Below, piece by piece: positions 61,983-64,000 of a stretch of 64,000 bases of DNA. The translations under genes were made by a program, and so were the position numbers. Within the stretch, counting starts at the first letter, position 1. Every line of letters begins with the position of its first letter. This DNA is from Hyposmocoma kahamanoa (lineage: Eukaryota; Arthropoda; Insecta; Lepidoptera; Cosmopterigidae): positions 2,119,029 through 2,183,028 of the forward strand of contig NW_020654422.1 in the NCBI RefSeq assembly GCF_003589595.1. Direction: 5' to 3'. The notes below the pieces were generated by a model, which was not told where the DNA came from, did no database searches, and was given only the letters and a program-made list of their open reading frames with translations.

Positions 61983-64000
61983 GTAAGTGTTTTAGCGCCT
62001 TACACAAGTTTGGCAAGTGTTGCTCCGCCGCTCTGTCATTATTATCTAGCTACGATTTTTGACATTTTGTCTCGGCTCTTATTAGCGCCTTGCAAGATTT
62101 GCGTCGTATTTATTGCTGTCGAGCATGAGAAATAAGGAAAATAGATGCCCTAGGATGATTGCTACAATATTTGTCTTCAATGAAAAAGGGTTTCTGTTAG
62201 AACACTTGTTTCAGAGAGCTGAAAAAAAATTAAATAATTTGACGGCCCTTTGCGCTAGGGACTATATATTTTTAGGTTAATTCTATATAATTATTTGAGA
62301 AAATGGTTAAATTTTGTTTTTGAGTATGAACAAAAACTTTGTTTATAAACATAAAACTATCTTTGGGTTTTGAGGTCAACTTTGACATTACATACTTTTT
62401 TACTTGTTCATTGGTTTTAAGCTGTAGAAATAAAATATTAAGGTTGAAATTACTTAAAAATAAGCAAAGTCTATTCATGGTTTTGTTCAAAATTACGAGT
62501 TTGTGTCACAAAACTGAAATCTAACATGTGAAGTTTGTTTGACCTACATTTTGTTTCAACTATATTATAAAGCTCTTAGTCTTAGAAACAATTATTACAT
62601 TTAGTATACTTTGGTATTTTTTTAAATCAACATTCATTTTTGTTAATGCAAAATAAAGTTGCTCCTTTTAACATACATAATGTTGACATTTTAGATTGTT
62701 GAAGAATGTGTGTATTATGTATATAAATTAATAAATATGTATTAAAAACTCAAGTTGTTATATTTTTACTATTTCAACTGTGTTTTGTATGTATTATTTT
62801 CACAGAATGTTCACCCATAATCTATAGAATGCAAATTATTTTGACATGATAAATATATTTCAAGTAAAGATGAAACAAAGTTGACATGTTTCTTACAATA
62901 ATCGGAAAAAAAAATAGTTCTGATGTGTTAAAAATTCATATGCATATGTAGTAGACTGCTCTATGAACCTCATATTATCGAATTGCATCTTGGTCGTATA
63001 ACTAAAATGCTGTAACCAGAGATTGGAAAAGAAATTTCCTAACATAGAGTGAATACTGTAACGTTGTAGAATTATTGTATTTTGTTCTAAACTTTTTTAT
63101 TTGTAACTAGTAATTACCATGACATTGTGTTTAGAAGAAAAGTTCAAAATTATAAGTAAAAATTTAATATAACCATTATGTTTTGGTTTTTTGCTTATTA
63201 TTTTTAATAATTGTGGTATTTCAGTGAGAGGTTTTCTCCCTGAGTGTGTTTTTGGTTGTTCCAATATCTGGTTAGACCACACATGTGGGTTTTAATTTTA
63301 ATAAACTCTAGTTTAAGAGGTATGGTAGAGTATTTTGTAGAGACAGTTGGAATAAAAATCATTAATTATCCCTATATAATGTCCCTAAAAATTATAATGA
63401 TTGACAAATAGGAGTATTTTTATTTTGTCAATTAATGATTTTGTGCAGATTGTAATGAAAAATATGTAATAGCAAATAAATTTGTATAACCGAATAATAT
63501 ATATAGTATAACTTCATGACAAGATTTGTAACATAGATTATCACGAATATCATTTATTGTACTCATTTAATATTTATACACATGACGTGTATGCTATATT
63601 AATATAAATAGTTTATTGTAATTTATGTTTTTTATTAATAGTATGTTTCATTCAAATAATTCACTTCCTATAGCAGTGTTAGTAGTAATTATGAAATTAA
63701 TTAGAAACATTTTGACATACAATTGAATTTGTTAAAGAAATAGTTTCTGTAGACCTTTGTTAACCCGAAGATAAATTTTAACTTTAGTTAAGTATAAACT
63801 TAATACTTCAAGGATTAGTGTTTTTTAATTGCTAGTCATACTCTAAGCTACTGAATGTTTTAAAGAAATTTGTCAATTGGAATGATAATACATACTTTTA
63901 AACATAAATTGAGCACAACTATATTATTGAACTGATTTTGAGTAACTCTTGTGCTAAGTTAACATTTTCTTAACCAATTACTACTTTGTATACAATAAGG
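61983..64000 (+). other. Start of CBP intron 1
   Basis: Intron sequence after the GTAAGT donor at 61983. AT-rich, with no exon, RNA gene or repeat recognised. The next CBP exon must lie beyond the window. Confidence 0.65.

Overview
The window looks like nuclear DNA of an insect, most probably a moth or butterfly. The basis is the gene content (insect-type Shank, WDR19/IFT144, mitochondrial RARS2 and the first coding exon of CBP/nejire), AT-rich introns of roughly 0.1-7 kb, and a dense load of small tRNA-derived SINEs, MITEs and fold-back repeats of the kind common in Lepidoptera. The order is inferred from style, not from a database match.

Layout. (1) 1-22091, plus strand: the 3' part of Shank/Prosap, a postsynaptic scaffold. 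Nineteen exons join in one continuous frame (1058 residues in the window): ankyrin repeats, a short linker, SH3, PDZ, a proline/serine-rich tail and a Homer-type PPxxF motif just before the stop. The N-terminal exons lie upstream of base 1. A 1542-bp Tc1-type transposon sits in one intron. (2) 22092-29818: an intergenic stretch with the probable Shank 3'UTR, a tandem repeat of about 145 bp and several MITEs/SINEs. (3) 29819-58078, minus strand: a complete WDR19 (IFT144) gene, 21 exons and 1372 residues, all phases consistent. Its introns hold most of the repeats in the window. One intron carries a stray, still open copy of the first Shank PDZ exon. (4) 58702-60472, plus strand: a complete three-exon RARS2 (546 residues), head-to-head with WDR19 across a 623-bp shared promoter that contains a perfect RFX-type X-box. 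(5) 61898 onward, plus strand: coding exon 1 of CBP/nejire and the start of its large first intron, preceded by a CpG-richer promoter with a perfect CRE palindrome.

Functionally the neighbours are unrelated: synapse scaffold, cilium transport, mitochondrial translation and chromatin acetylation. Shank and WDR19 are convergent, WDR19 and RARS2 divergent, RARS2 and CBP tandem. The most unusual points are the transduplicated Shank PDZ exon inside WDR19, the absence of a recognisable SAM domain from Shank in the window, the X-box at the ciliary gene, and a hAT-type MITE with an exact 8-bp target duplication. All exon borders were placed by eye from splice signals, reading phase and remembered homology; no alignment was run.
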